64,000 nucleotides of DNA from Niallia sp. Man26 (lineage in GTDB: Bacteria; Bacillota; Bacilli; Bacillales; Cytobacillaceae). The stretch is taken from NCBI RefSeq assembly GCF_022049065.2, contig NZ_CP095745.1:169973-233972 (forward strand). Reading direction: 5' to 3'. The notes beneath the pieces are model-generated. The model was not told where the DNA came from, made no database searches, and saw only the letters and a list, made by a program, of their open reading frames with translations. Every line of letters begins with the position of its first letter. The stretch's first letter is position 1. Made by a program: the position numbers and the translations under genes. Shown here one piece after another: positions 27,065-35,306 of this stretch.

Positions 27065-27425
27065 AGATAATAACTCAGTTGTAGTTGGAATTGGTAACAA
27101 TGGTTTTCGTGATGTGAAAATATTAGATGTTTCTGTAAATAACAATGAAAAGCCTTTAGAAACGAAATTACAAGTTAGTAATTCATTACAAGGTTTTGTC
27201 TTAACAGATGATTATAAGAGTGAGGAAGCGAAAGCATATGGTTTTACTAACATAGATGAGGTAGCTATAAAAGCTGGTACTTCATTAGATGATGAAACTG
27301 TTTCAAAAGATGATGAAATTTATGGGGTTAGTATCATTTCTAATGAAGAAATAAATAATGTTAATATAGAATATAGCTATTTTGGAATGACATTTAATGA
27401 CACTGTGTATTTTAACAATTATTGA
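27045..27425 (+). pseudogene. External domain of a membrane protein that has lost its own N terminus
   Basis: The frame opens at a TTG at 27045 without a ribosome binding site, and overlaps the previous gene by 20 bases. Its product (126 residues) is an acidic soluble domain: SVVVGIGNNGFRDVKILDV, LQGFVLTDDYKSEEA, YSYFGMTFNDTV. Such domains normally follow an N-terminal membrane helix and a Pro-rich stalk like the INPPLEI now read in the upstream frame. I infer that a deletion and frameshift fused the promoter part of a DUF6366 gene to this one. Family function is unknown. Confidence 0.5.
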
Positions 27426-27448
27426 TATATAGGGGTTTTTAAAGCCAT

Positions 27449-27525
27449 TTTCTCAAGTAACTGGAGCTTTTCTTATGTTACTAACTAATGGCAGGATAGT
27501 GTAAGTACACTTCTTCACAAAGTAG
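27449..27525 (+). repeat. Interspersed intergenic repeat, hybrid copy at 27.45 kb
   Basis: CTTATGTTACTAACTAATGG and GGCAGGATAGTG run into CTTCTTCACAAAGTAG, which is the reverse complement of the left block. Two oppositely oriented copies seem to have recombined here. Confidence 0.6.
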
Positions 27526-27584
27526 TTGATTTATATTACATTTGTATAAATTATATAAATGTAGAAGTTAAAAGGAGCAAATAT

Positions 27585-27974
27585 ATGAATTTTAATAAAT
27601 TAATACCAGAATTATCAGTTAAGGATATTCAGCAATCAAAAGAATTTTATCTAGGTGTATTGGGTTTTAAACTCGAATATGAACGCAAAGAAGATAAATT
27701 TGCTTTTATTTCACTAAATGGAGCACAGATGATGATTGAGCAATATAATGGCTTTTGGCAAACTGGTGAGCTTAATTACCCATATGGACGAGGCATTAAT
27801 TTTCAAATAGAAGTAGAGGATATAGAGGAGATTCTAAATGGAATTAAGAAATATAATATTCTGCTCTTTAAAGAAGTTATGGTAAGTACCTATAGTGAAT
27901 ACATACAAAAAGAATTTTTAGTTCAAGATCCAGATGGTTATTTGTTGAGATTTTCACAAAATATTAGACCATAA
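27585..27974 (+). CDS. VOC-family (glyoxalase/bleomycin-resistance-like) protein
   Basis: The 129-residue protein has the two beta-alpha-beta-beta-beta modules of the vicinal oxygen chelate fold: LIPELSVKDIQQSKEFYLGV at the start and VQDPDGYLLRFSQ at the end. The second-module glutamate is replaced by L-R-F in this motif, while an E occurs earlier (MMIEQY). Close relatives are bleomycin-binding-like proteins. AAAAGGAGC lies 8 bases ahead of the ATG. It could bind a drug or metabolite, but the ligand cannot be read. Confidence 0.75.
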   Translation: MNFNKLIPELSVKDIQQSKEFYLGVLGFKLEYERKEDKFAFISLNGAQMMIEQYNGFWQTGELNYPYGRGINFQIEVEDIEEILNGIKKYNILLFKEVMVSTYSEYIQKEFLVQDPDGYLLRFSQNIRP

Positions 27975-28054
27975 TTTTTATATTTATTCATATCTAATGT
28001 AGTAAGGGGAACAAAAGATGGAATATACAAGTGTATACTAACTGCCGAATGGAT

Positions 28055-28098
28055 AGTTTTTTTATGTAACAATAATGGCAGGTTAGTCAAAGAAGGAT
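28055..28098 (+). repeat. Interspersed intergenic repeat, right block at 28.05 kb
   Basis: TTTATGTAACAATAATGG is followed by GGCAGGTTAGTCAAAGAAGG, the best match to the right-block consensus. Confidence 0.65.
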
Positions 28099-28105
28099 TA
28101 AGTAA

Positions 28106-28136
28106 AACCATCAATGCTAATTATTGATGGCTTTAC
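28106..28136. terminator. Bidirectional terminator
   Basis: AAAACCATCAAT and ATTGATGG arms lie between the VOC gene and the convergent arsR-type gene. Confidence 0.6.
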
Positions 28137-28411
28137 TTATATTTTTCTTCCTCCACTTTATTCATCAACTTCATAAACCATCCCATAATTTCATGAAGGA
28201 CAGTCAAATTCAATGAATATTTGACATACTTTCCTTCTTTACTGGATTCAATTAACCCACTGTTTTTTAAAATAGAGAGATGATGAGATATACTTGGCTG
28301 CGATATGTTAAAATACCCCGTAATTTCATTTACAGTCATATCCCGTTCCTTCAGAAGTTCTAGAATTTTTCTTCTAGTAGTATCTGAAAGTGCTTTATAA
28401 GCATCAATCAC
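28133..28411 (-). CDS. ArsR-family transcriptional regulator
   Basis: The 92-residue protein is a winged helix of ArsR type: YKALSDTTRRKILELLKERD, then ISQPSISHHLSILKNSGLI as the recognition part and YVKYSLN for the wing. The metal-binding CxC motif of ArsR/SmtB sensors is absent from helix 3, so it is more like the SdpR/YczG-type autorepressors. GTG start with AAGGGAG upstream. The gene that it controlled is not next to it, unless autoregulation is its role. Confidence 0.8.
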   Translation of the reverse strand: MIDAYKALSDTTRRKILELLKERDMTVNEITGYFNISQPSISHHLSILKNSGLIESSKEGKYVKYSLNLTVLHEIMGWFMKLMNKVEEEKYK

Positions 28412-28606
28412 ATTATCTAACTCCCTTCACAATAACAAATAGTTATTTAACTATATGTTATTGTGAATACAATTAAAAGTAAATGGGGCTAAAAAATAAA
28501 TAGAAATTGCAATAAGGGCAATTCTTGAGATTTTTACTTGAATGCGAGATTTTTGTCTAATCATTAATAGTCATAACTTAAGGATTACTACACTATGTTA
28601 TGATAC

Positions 28607-28686
28607 AAATATGGAAGCATTCCTGATAAACGAAGAATTAGTAGCTTATGGAAGAAACAGGGCGGATTAGTGCAATAAGTATGCGG
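28607..28686 (+). repeat. Interspersed intergenic repeat, copy at 28.6 kb
   Basis: GGAAGCATTCCTGATAAACG, CTTATGG and GGGCGGATTAGTGCAATAAG follow each other in the family order, with more decay than elsewhere. Confidence 0.55.
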
Positions 28687-28968
28687 AGCGAAATATATGA
28701 AAATTTTTCGTGTGTTTTATCAGTTTTAACTGTTTTATTAGCTTATTATGAACTAATAACGAAAAATTGTGAGTTTAACTCGATCAATCAAGAATTGTAG
28801 AAAAACAATTTGATTTAAAAGATGTAATTTATTTGAGGTAGTTAGCCGGATATTAGCGAACATATTTTTGAAGATAAATGGAAAATTCATGTTTAAATTA
28901 TTAAAGAATTTGTATGACTGTTTTTTTGAACAAAACGAACCAGATGAATTAAACCAATGAGGTGTGAT
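28687..28968. other. Decayed stretch between repeat and lipoprotein gene
   Basis: Short hydrophobic frames broken by stops (starting ATGAAAATTTTTCG near 28697) and a 23-codon frame at 28890-28961 are visible. None has enough length or signal to be called a gene. A lost small membrane protein gene is possible. Confidence 0.3.
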
Positions 28969-29433
28969 ATGAAATTATTTTTTAAATTATTCATAGGAAC
29001 GCTCTTTGTTTTTACACTAACAGGGTGTTTTGGCGAAGACTATGATGTGGGAGTTCCAACTGCTCATTTAAATTTCGATATTTCATCTGTTCAGTTAACA
29101 GAAGCAAATATCAGTTGGAATACCGCAAGTGAGGATGTGCATGAAACAATTGAAGATATCGAAGAATACGCATCATCACTGGACGAAATAAAGGTATTTT
29201 CAGGTCAAAAGGTGTTTTTAGATTTTAAAGAGAACGAAGAAAATGGTGGAGATATTTGGACTGACCCAAAGATAACAGTTGCCCTATTAAAAGATAACAA
29301 ACAAACAGAAATCTCATTGGATGACTCAAGAGAATTTAAATTTCCAACAGACAAAGGGAATTATGTATTAGAGGTTGAATTTATTAATTCGGCGGGCAGT
29401 GCTCAATATGTAGGGAATGTTGTTATTGAGTAA
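28969..29433 (+). CDS. Lipoprotein with an Ig/beta-sandwich-like domain
   Basis: From the ATG at 28969 (GAGGTG 6 bases upstream) the protein has 154 residues: a signal peptide with lipobox LTGC at residues 16-19, then about 130 residues rich in beta-strand pattern and acidic residues, ending GNYVLEVEFINSAGSAQYVG, typical of an Ig-like last strand. An in-frame ATG 12 bases earlier would add MRCD before the signal and is less likely. Function unknown; it should sit on the outer membrane face. Confidence 0.65.
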   Translation: MKLFFKLFIGTLFVFTLTGCFGEDYDVGVPTAHLNFDISSVQLTEANISWNTASEDVHETIEDIEEYASSLDEIKVFSGQKVFLDFKENEENGGDIWTDPKITVALLKDNKQTEISLDDSREFKFPTDKGNYVLEVEFINSAGSAQYVGNVVIE

Positions 29434-29446
29434 GTTATTTCACCTC

Positions 29447-29480
29447 AAAAAACGCTCAGAGTAAACTGAGCGTTTTTACT
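29447..29480 (+). terminator. Terminator of the lipoprotein gene
   Basis: AAAAACGCTCAG and CTGAGCGTTTTT form a near-perfect stem with a short loop. Confidence 0.9.
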
Positions 29481-29637
29481 TGCCATTTATATTGCTAATT
29501 ATGTTAGTTCCAGTGCTAATAAGTATATTACTTACATTTTTATAGCAATTTTCTCTTTCAAAACGGAACCCGGATGGCTAAGTAGTTGTTAAATAAAGGC
29601 TGATTTTCTTATTAAAAGAAGTATTTTCCTTATTAAT

Positions 29638-29708
29638 TATCAGGCAGCATCCTGTAATAAGTTAAACCTGGCTTATAGTAGAAAAAGGGCAGGTTAGCGA
29701 AAGAGCGA
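29638..29708 (+). repeat. Interspersed intergenic repeat, copy at 29.6 kb
   Basis: GGCAGCATCCTGTAATAAG, CTTATAGTAG and GGGCAGGTTAGCGAAAGA lie in the family order within 70 bp. Confidence 0.65.
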
Positions 29709-29778
29709 AAAACAAAAGGGGAAATTATGTAGATGTGTAGAAAGTTATAGTAAACAGTTATTGAAGGGAGCAATTTTT

Positions 29779-30036
29779 ATGACTGAAGTAAGGTCTCTGT
29801 CCATTCCTGATCCAATTACAGCATTAATGCAAAATTACTTTTTGACTATCGAAAGGTTATATTTAATCTATACAATGTTACCAGATAAGGATATAAAAGA
29901 TAACCCGTTATATGAGTGCGCTGAAGAGTACTACAGTGCCTTGAAGTATTTAACACAAGGAATGTATAAAGATTATCCGGAGAAGATTTTAACCGTAGAA
30001 GAGTTCTTATTAGAAATAGCTGAGAGAACTGATTGA
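29779..30036 (+). CDS. Small helical hypothetical protein
   Basis: The ATG at 29779 has AAGGGAG 8 bases upstream and gives 85 residues; the TTG at 29761 is upstream of that site. The protein is acidic and helical (LMQNYFLTIERLYLIYTMLP, YYSALKYLTQGMY) with no membrane segment. I do not recognise the family. It lies between two repeats like other single-gene units here. Confidence 0.5.
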   Translation: MTEVRSLSIPDPITALMQNYFLTIERLYLIYTMLPDKDIKDNPLYECAEEYYSALKYLTQGMYKDYPEKILTVEEFLLEIAERTD

Positions 30037-30087
30037 TATTAATTAATGAGATTTAAATTAGATAACTCGAGACCTCATTAATGGAAG

Positions 30088-30158
30088 ATTTTCTGAATAA
30101 ATGAAAAAATAGCTTATGGAAGAAACGTGGCAGCATTCCTGTAATAAGTGAAAATGCG
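30088..30158 (+). repeat. Interspersed intergenic repeat next to the IS110 element
   Basis: CTTATGG, GTGGCAGCATTCCTG and TAATAAGTGAAAAT lie about 100 bp ahead of the IS110 transposase start. The bases GTGGCAGCAT (30127-30136) recur at 31648-31657 downstream of the transposase. Confidence 0.65.
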
Positions 30159-30247
30159 GTTTGAAAGAAAAAAGACCTCTTGATAAGATAAATGTGTCCT
30201 GAGCCAGCCAGCTAAAAGGGACAAAATATTTATTCGGAGGTCTCATC

Positions 30248-31543
30248 ATGAATTATAACCAAAATCATAAAATAGCTCAAATCACACCTAAAACCTTAGT
30301 GGTTGGTATTGATATTGCCAAACATCATCATGTAGCTAGAGCTCAGGATTATCGTGGAATGGAGCTAGGTTCTACTTGCTTTTTTGATAATACCCAAGAA
30401 GGATTTAGGACATTTATTGATTGGATTAATCAAATAAAAGAGTCATGCGAAATGGATTCTGTCATTACTGGAATGGAGCCTACAGGCCATTATTGGCTTA
30501 ATTTAGCTCATATTCTAAAGGAGGAACAGATTAAGTTCGTAACGGTCAACCCTTTACACGTCAAGCACAGTAAGGAGTTAGATGATAACTCTCCAACAAA
30601 AAATGATGTAAAAGACGCAAAAGTCATTGCACAGCTAGTCAAAGATGGTAGATACGCCGAACCAACGATACCACAAGGAGTTTTTGCGGAACTACGTGTG
30701 GCTAAGAAATTACGTGATCTATTAAATGTAGACTTACAAATTGTGCAAGGACAGGTACACAACTGGATTGATCGATACTTTCCAGAGTTCTTTACCGCTT
30801 TTAAAAGTTGGGAAGGCAAGGCAGCTTTACATTTATTAAAACTCGAAGCTTTACCTTACGAACTAGGTGAATATACAGATGAAGAACTACTGGATTATCT
30901 AAGGCAAGCAGTGAAAAAAAGTGTAGGAATAAAGAAGATTCGTGCCTTAAAAGAAGCCGCCAATCGCTCGATTGGCATTCGTCAGGGTGCCATGATGGCT
31001 AAAATGGAATTAAGAACGTTAATTCAAAAGTATGAACTCATTCAAGCCAAGTTCGAAGAGCTTGACCAAACTCTGGATACACTACTTCAAGATATTCCAG
31101 GCGTTGATCAAATGTTAGAGATAACAGGAATTGGACGCGATACAGTGGCGGGTTTCTTCGCTGAAGTAGGCGATTTGAGTGAATACAATCATCCTCGCCA
31201 GATAACCAAACTGGCAGGACTTAGCTTAAAAGAAAATACATCAGGTAAGCATAAAGGGAGGACCAGAATAACCAAACGTGGTCGAAAGAAATTACGAGCA
31301 TTGTTATTCCGGGCATCTATGATTCTAGTAGCCAAGAACAAAGCCTTTAAAGCCCTACATCTTTACTACACAACGAGACCTGACAATCCGTTGAAAAAGA
31401 TGCAGTCTTTAATTGCTTTGTGTAATAAGCTCATCCGTATACTCTTCTCTATTGGTAAGAAACAGTTTGTATTTCAAGAGGAGAAGATGTTGAAGGACAT
31501 CCCTCATATGCATGCATTTATCCAAGAACCAATAGCAGCTTAA
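30248..31543 (+). CDS. IS110-family transposase (DEDD recombinase)
   Basis: The 431-residue protein has the RuvC-like N-terminal domain (VVGIDIAKHHHVARA with the first Asp near residue 21; GMEPTGHYW; VNPLHVKH; DVKDAKVIAQL) and the C-terminal Tnp domain (ITGIGRDTVAGFFAEVGD, then LAGLSLKENTSG and the catalytic Ser region LRALLFRASMIL). The frame is intact. GGAGG lies 9 bases ahead of the ATG. IS110-family recombinases are known to use an element-encoded bridge (seek) RNA to choose their target; the structured DNA downstream is the likely RNA source here. Confidence 0.9.
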   Translation: MNYNQNHKIAQITPKTLVVGIDIAKHHHVARAQDYRGMELGSTCFFDNTQEGFRTFIDWINQIKESCEMDSVITGMEPTGHYWLNLAHILKEEQIKFVTVNPLHVKHSKELDDNSPTKNDVKDAKVIAQLVKDGRYAEPTIPQGVFAELRVAKKLRDLLNVDLQIVQGQVHNWIDRYFPEFFTAFKSWEGKAALHLLKLEALPYELGEYTDEELLDYLRQAVKKSVGIKKIRALKEAANRSIGIRQGAMMAKMELRTLIQKYELIQAKFEELDQTLDTLLQDIPGVDQMLEITGIGRDTVAGFFAEVGDLSEYNHPRQITKLAGLSLKENTSGKHKGRTRITKRGRKKLRALLFRASMILVAKNKAFKALHLYYTTRPDNPLKKMQSLIALCNKLIRILFSIGKKQFVFQEEKMLKDIPHMHAFIQEPIAA

Positions 31544-31589
31544 TCACTATAAAACTAACTTTTAATAAATAGATTTGGAAAGATGAACG

Positions 31590-31800
31590 GACAAAATCAG
31601 CATGGGATTAGTCGGCAACGGAACTAACGTAAGGACAACGATCCTGTGTGGCAGCATGACCGACATCCACCTTATGGAAAGGTTGAACGAAGGAATGTAG
31701 GAGCGTAGACTCTGTGAGACTTGGGAGGGTAGACCCCCGTAAGATATGTGGACATCCATTGGTGCGTACATACCTATTTATCCAACTTTTTGAAATGAAC
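31590..31800 (+). ncRNA. Candidate bridge/seek RNA of the IS110-family element
   Basis: This non-coding DNA begins about 50 bases after the transposase stop. Conserved blocks CATCCACC, AACGAAGGAATG, GTGAGACTTGGGAGGG and GACCCCC also occur, with changes, behind the transposase relic at 61609-61764. Conservation between two divergent elements at the same distance from the stop points to an RNA. The RNA boundaries and fold were not computed. Confidence 0.5.
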
Positions 31801-31943
31801 CGAAGGTTGGCTAGTTTCTTGCGCTCATTTTCTTTATAAGTTGTTTATTTATGATCTTTTCACAATAACCAAATCTATAAAGTTAAACAAGTTAGATAGC
31901 AATATGGAGAATAACTGCGTATTTAAGAGATAAGTGTTTATTT
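31650..31943 (+). repeat. 294-bp repeat, copy 1 (IS110 downstream region)
   Basis: Near-identical to 60509-60802 in reverse orientation over its whole length, with scattered base changes. It covers the candidate RNA's main part and about 140 bases beyond it. The second copy has no transposase beside it. Confidence 0.85.
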
Positions 31944-32079
31944 ATGGCTCTTTACGTAAAGTTTGTTGTTTTTTAGTATATAGGTTTCTAAGTTAAAGTT
32001 ATGTTATAGAAACATTTGGAGGATTTGACTCGTCTAAATAGAAAGGTAGTTAAAAATAAACTTTTGGAGGTAATTTTAC

Positions 32080-32538
32080 TTGAAGAAAAATATTCTTTTG
32101 ATGGTTTTCATAATATCCATTTCTTCAATTCTTCTTGCTTGTCAATCGAAAGGAATCACTACTGAAATCTCTGCAAATCCAACTGCTAAATCGGAAAATG
32201 ATAAAAGACTATCAATCAAAAATGATTTTAAAAGCATTAGCATTTCAAAAACAAACGGTGTCAATGAAATCACCTTTGATGACAAAGATACCTTAAAAGC
32301 CTTTCAAGTCATCTTTTCAAGTGCAGTAAGAGAACCTGGTATAGTTGATATGGCTGCCCCCGAATTTTATATGGATGTCGTTTATGATAAGGACAATCAA
32401 CAAAGTTTATATTTATGGATAGGCGAAAAAGGACAAAGAAGCACATTTATGAAAACGGAAGATACAAATACTATCTATACCGTTTCAAATGATATGACTG
32501 ATAAATTAATTGAATTAGTAGAATCTCGATTTAATTAA
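32080..32538 (+). CDS. YhfM-like lipoprotein
   Basis: The 152-residue protein starts at TTG with GGAGG 9 bases upstream. It has a signal peptide with lipobox LLAC (Cys near residue 21). The mature part matches the YhfM-like domain pattern: KSISISKTNG, FQVIFSSAVREPGIVDMAAPEFYMDV, LWIGEKGQRSTFM, TNTIYTVS. The function of YhfM is unknown. It should be attached to the outer membrane face. A perfect terminator starts at the stop codon. Confidence 0.7.
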   Translation: MKKNILLMVFIISISSILLACQSKGITTEISANPTAKSENDKRLSIKNDFKSISISKTNGVNEITFDDKDTLKAFQVIFSSAVREPGIVDMAAPEFYMDVVYDKDNQQSLYLWIGEKGQRSTFMKTEDTNTIYTVSNDMTDKLIELVESRFN

Positions 32539-32564
32539 GACTTCGTACGAAGTCTTTTTTTATG
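32538..32564 (+). terminator. Terminator of the YhfM-like gene
   Basis: AAGACTTCGTACGAAGTCTT is a perfect palindrome followed by a T run. Confidence 0.85.
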
Positions 32565-33552
32565 CACTTCTTAGCATTTCAACAGTAGTCTTATTGGATT
32601 TTCGACAGGCTGAAACAAGCATTTGTTCTACTCGTTTATCAAATGCTAAGTTTTTCCCTAATTCAAGCCAACGGAACCAGTAGAGGTAGTTATCAAGATA
32701 TTTGGTAGCTACACCTTGAAACCTAACCATCCAATCTTCCAAGCGTTTATGAACGTGGTATATACCCTTTTTGACATACCCTTCTTTACTGACATTAACC
32801 GTTTCGTGTTTTAACCCCTTAATCAAAGCGAACTTTTTATAATTCGTTGCTGTATCTGTACATAACAAAGCAGAGGGGTCTATATGTTCCCCAATTACGG
32901 CATCTATTTCTTCTGCTCGTACACGCCCACGACCAGCCTTTCGTGCAACTACACTACCATTACGGTCTTGGGCTACAACCACTGCAATTTTAAGGTTGGA
33001 AATGCCCCTCTTTTGGTCTTTACCACCACGCTCTTTCGGTTCTCTATGTGTTAATTTTCGTTTTCCTTTCATAGACTCTTTAAGGAATGTTTCATCGCTT
33101 TCAACAATCCCTTTGAGTTGGTCAAATCCGAGACTACCTAATGCGTTCAAGATTTTATGTCTCCAATAAAATGCAGTGGAGATGTGTATTTTAAGGCGTT
33201 CAGCGATTTTAGGCAAAGTATAGCCTTCTACCATTAATTCAATGTACTTAACCCATCTTTCGGGATAACGAGAACCTGAAAACGGGGTGTTTGTCATATC
33301 GTTAAAGGTCTTCCCGCAATCCTTACATAGATAACGTTGGCGTGTTTTGTATTTGCCGTTCCGCTTAACAGAAGTGCTTCCACAATGAAGACAACCCATT
33401 CCTGACGCAAAACGAGCTTCACGAATATCTTTCAATAGCTTCGTAATTCTGCTTGGGTCATCTGGGAATAGGTCTTGATTCATTGCATTGAACAACGCTA
33501 TCTTCTCAGAATCGGTTAATTCGCCAAACTGCTCATAAACATCTAACCACAT
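32560..33552 (-). CDS. IS1595-family transposase
   Basis: The 330-residue protein has an N-terminal zinc ribbon (CLHCGSTSVKRNGKYKTRQRYLCKDCG) with four cysteines, written here in parts: CLHCG and CKDCG. A helix-turn-helix near IAERLKIHISTAFYWRHK follows, then a DDE core: D in GIVESDETFL, D in LCTDTATNY, and the His/Glu region YHVHKRLEDWM. This is the ISXO2-like (IS1595) family. The frame is intact. Terminal inverted repeats and target duplications could not be found by eye, so the element's limits are not given. Confidence 0.9.
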   Translation of the reverse strand: MWLDVYEQFGELTDSEKIALFNAMNQDLFPDDPSRITKLLKDIREARFASGMGCLHCGSTSVKRNGKYKTRQRYLCKDCGKTFNDMTNTPFSGSRYPERWVKYIELMVEGYTLPKIAERLKIHISTAFYWRHKILNALGSLGFDQLKGIVESDETFLKESMKGKRKLTHREPKERGGKDQKRGISNLKIAVVVAQDRNGSVVARKAGRGRVRAEEIDAVIGEHIDPSALLCTDTATNYKKFALIKGLKHETVNVSKEGYVKKGIYHVHKRLEDWMVRFQGVATKYLDNYLYWFRWLELGKNLAFDKRVEQMLVSACRKSNKTTVEMLRSA

Positions 33553-33720
33553 AATTGAACGCCTCCTGACCGCATTATATCAACCTTTTTACAGTATGGT
33601 CAAGATAGTAACAATCTATGCGAAAACAGCCTTATTTATTGAGGGAGTTTTGTTAAAGAAGGAAAATCATTATTTCTATAGAAATAATATTAACTACTAT
33701 ATTGTTAGGGGTTAATAAAC

Positions 33721-33825
33721 ATGGCTTATATCAGAGGAAATGAAGTGTTTTCAAATTCGGTTTCAAGAGCTAAAAGGAATTTTGAAAAACATTATTTTAA
33801 TAATGAAAGTTATGTGGTTGAGTAA
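33721..33825 (+). CDS. 34-residue small protein, possible leader of the NUDIX gene
   Basis: ATG at 33721 with AGGGG 9 bases upstream opens MAYIRGNEVFSNS and then SRAKRNFEKHYFNNESYVVE. Its TAA overlaps the ATG of the next gene (TAATG), which suggests translational coupling. It may be a real small gene or the end of a lost longer one. No family is recognised. Confidence 0.35.
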   Translation: MAYIRGNEVFSNSVSRAKRNFEKHYFNNESYVVE

Positions 33826-34204
33826 TGCGAATTAGAGGTTCAGTGGTAATAGTTGAAAATGCAAAGGTTGCTTTAATAAAGAGAGAAAGAAATGATTCCT
33901 TTTATTATGTTTTTCCTGGTGGTGGAATTGAAAAGGGAGAAACATTAGAAGATGGGACAAAAAGAGAAGCATTTGAGGAATTAGGGTTAGAAGTGAAGCT
34001 CAATAAATGCATTGCAACATATGAATTTAATGGTTTACAGTATTTTTATCATTGTGATGTAATACAGGTACTGGTGAAGAATTTACAAATAAAATAAGAG
34101 AAAGAGGATCATATCAACCTATTTGGATGGATATTAAAAAACTCTTATATATTGATGTAAGGCCTAAAGAAGTAGCTTTAAAGGTATTTGCATTATTTAA
34201 GTAA
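33825..34204 (+). pseudogene. NUDIX hydrolase broken by a frameshift
   Basis: The first 85 residues carry a MutT-like NUDIX domain with the box GGGIEKGETLEDGTKREAF.EELG, here at residues 30-53 (written with a dot to split it). After CDVIQ at about 34070 the frame is lost. The missing end (GTGEEFTNKIRERGSY, PIWMDIKKLLYIDVRPKEVA) continues in another frame to a stop at 34202. A few bases were deleted. The catalytic box is intact but the last strand and helix are lost. Confidence 0.7.
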
Positions 34205-34263
34205 AATAAAGGTTTTTTTACCGAATTATTTATATTCAACAAACGATAAAGGGGTAGTGTAAT

Positions 34264-34665
34264 TTGGAAAAAGTCAGTTCGAAAACTATTCATTCATCAA
34301 TCCGTGAACTTCTTTCCTTTGCAACTACATATTCTAAGGTTGATTATGAATATGAAAAGTACTTAAATACATCTAACAGAGAGTTATTCTGTCTTCAACA
34401 ATACGGGGAAATTGTTGGTTGCATCGGAATAGAGATTGTTAGTCCAAACGAGTGTGTAATTAAACATATTACAGTATCTACAAAACAAAGAGGAAAATCT
34501 TTTGGTAGCCAGATGATTAACTTCCTTTCTCAACAGTATAGAGTTATTTCGGCTGAAACAGACAATGATGCAGTGGGATTTTACCGGAAAACTGGATTTA
34601 AAATAATAAGTTTAGGTGAAAAATACCCAAGTGTAGAACGGTTCTTATGCAACTATACGAATTAA
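34264..34665 (+). CDS. GNAT-family N-acetyltransferase
   Basis: The 133-residue protein has the GNAT core: IVGCIGIEIV (beta 4), IKHITVSTKQRGKSFGSQMI, with Q-R-G-K-S-F-G as the acetyl-CoA loop (R/Q-x-x-G-x-G/A), and AVGFYRKTGFKI near the end. TTG start with AGGGGTAG upstream. The substrate cannot be deduced. It stands 60 bases after the broken NUDIX gene. Confidence 0.8.
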   Translation: MEKVSSKTIHSSIRELLSFATTYSKVDYEYEKYLNTSNRELFCLQQYGEIVGCIGIEIVSPNECVIKHITVSTKQRGKSFGSQMINFLSQQYRVISAETDNDAVGFYRKTGFKIISLGEKYPSVERFLCNYTN

Positions 34666-34742
34666 AATATTTCAATAATGGAAACGTGGCACTATGCTAA
34701 AATGAATGAAATATTAGTTATGGTGGGGGGGTAGTAAAGTAA

Positions 34743-34994
34743 ATGATACATAAACATTTTCTTAATAAAAAATGCGAAGGTAATAATTGTAAGTTAAGAG
34801 GTAGTCGCCCCTTAAAGAATTGGAAGATGACAGAAATGAATTGGTATTGTGAAGAACACTTTCATGAATATGCTGAATTAAGAAATCAAAAGTTAAGTGC
34901 TTTTATAGAAAAAAATAGAGATTCTGAACAGAGGAAAAGTCTTAGTGAAGAAGAATTAAAAGTATACAAACATTACACGGAAGAAAATTCTTAA
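34743..34994 (+). CDS. Small hypothetical protein with possible metal-binding Cys/His residues
   Basis: The 83-residue protein has an N-terminal CEGNNC, then W-Y-C-E-E-H-F-H in the middle, so two Cys-containing knuckles might bind zinc. The second half is a charged helix (EQRKSLSEEELKVYKH). GGTGGGGGGG lies ahead of the ATG at a distance of about 9 bases. A terminator follows. I recognise no family. Confidence 0.5.
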   Translation: MIHKHFLNKKCEGNNCKLRGSRPLKNWKMTEMNWYCEEHFHEYAELRNQKLSAFIEKNRDSEQRKSLSEEELKVYKHYTEENS

Positions 34995-35025
34995 TGCCAA
35001 TTATTATAATTGGCATTTTATTTGT
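34993..35025 (+). terminator. Terminator
   Basis: AATGCCAATTAT and ATAATTGGCATT form a near-perfect stem followed by TTATTT. Confidence 0.8.
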
Positions 35026-35029
35026 ATTA

Positions 35030-35261
35030 TGTTCATAACTTAATGGTTACTGAGGATATCTTGTGGTATTAAAGGGGCAGTTTCGCTGAATAAGAATTTT
35101 TATGAAACCATTAAAATAGCCATTCGTAGATAATAAGAGGGTTTTAACTTAACATAAACTTTAATAAGTTAAATGAATGATTACATTAAATACGGTTGCA
35201 TAGATCCAGTTAGATTAATGCCGTTGCTGGTACTAACATGGAGGTTAGTTCAACAAGAAAT
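35030..35261 (+). repeat. Two tandem interspersed-repeat remnants
   Basis: The first (35030-35102) has GGGGCAGTTTCGCTGAATAAG. In the second (35199-35261) ATCCAGTTAGATTAATGCC is followed by TGGTACTAACATGG and GGAGGTTAGTTCAACAAG. The second leads directly into the DUF2716 gene. Confidence 0.6.
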
Positions 35262-35306
35262 GATATAATAATATCCAATAAAAGCATCGTAAAGGTGGCT
35301 ATTCAA

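Larger units (their letters stand above)
30137..31943 (+). mobile_element. IS110-family element (limits uncertain)
   Basis: The element holds one intact transposase gene, a short 5' leader with a GACCTC...GGAGGTC pair (about 30172 and 30235), and about 400 bp of downstream non-coding DNA. The 294 bases at 31650-31943 recur at 60509-60802. IS110 elements have no classical inverted repeats, so the ends cannot be fixed from one copy. Confidence 0.7.

Noticed and set aside
31562..31771. 69-codon open frame on the minus strand downstream of the IS110 transposase
   Set aside because: It lies over the conserved non-coding region, its related copy at 60.5 kb does not keep the protein frame, and it has no ribosome binding site. 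It is a by-product of structured RNA-coding DNA.
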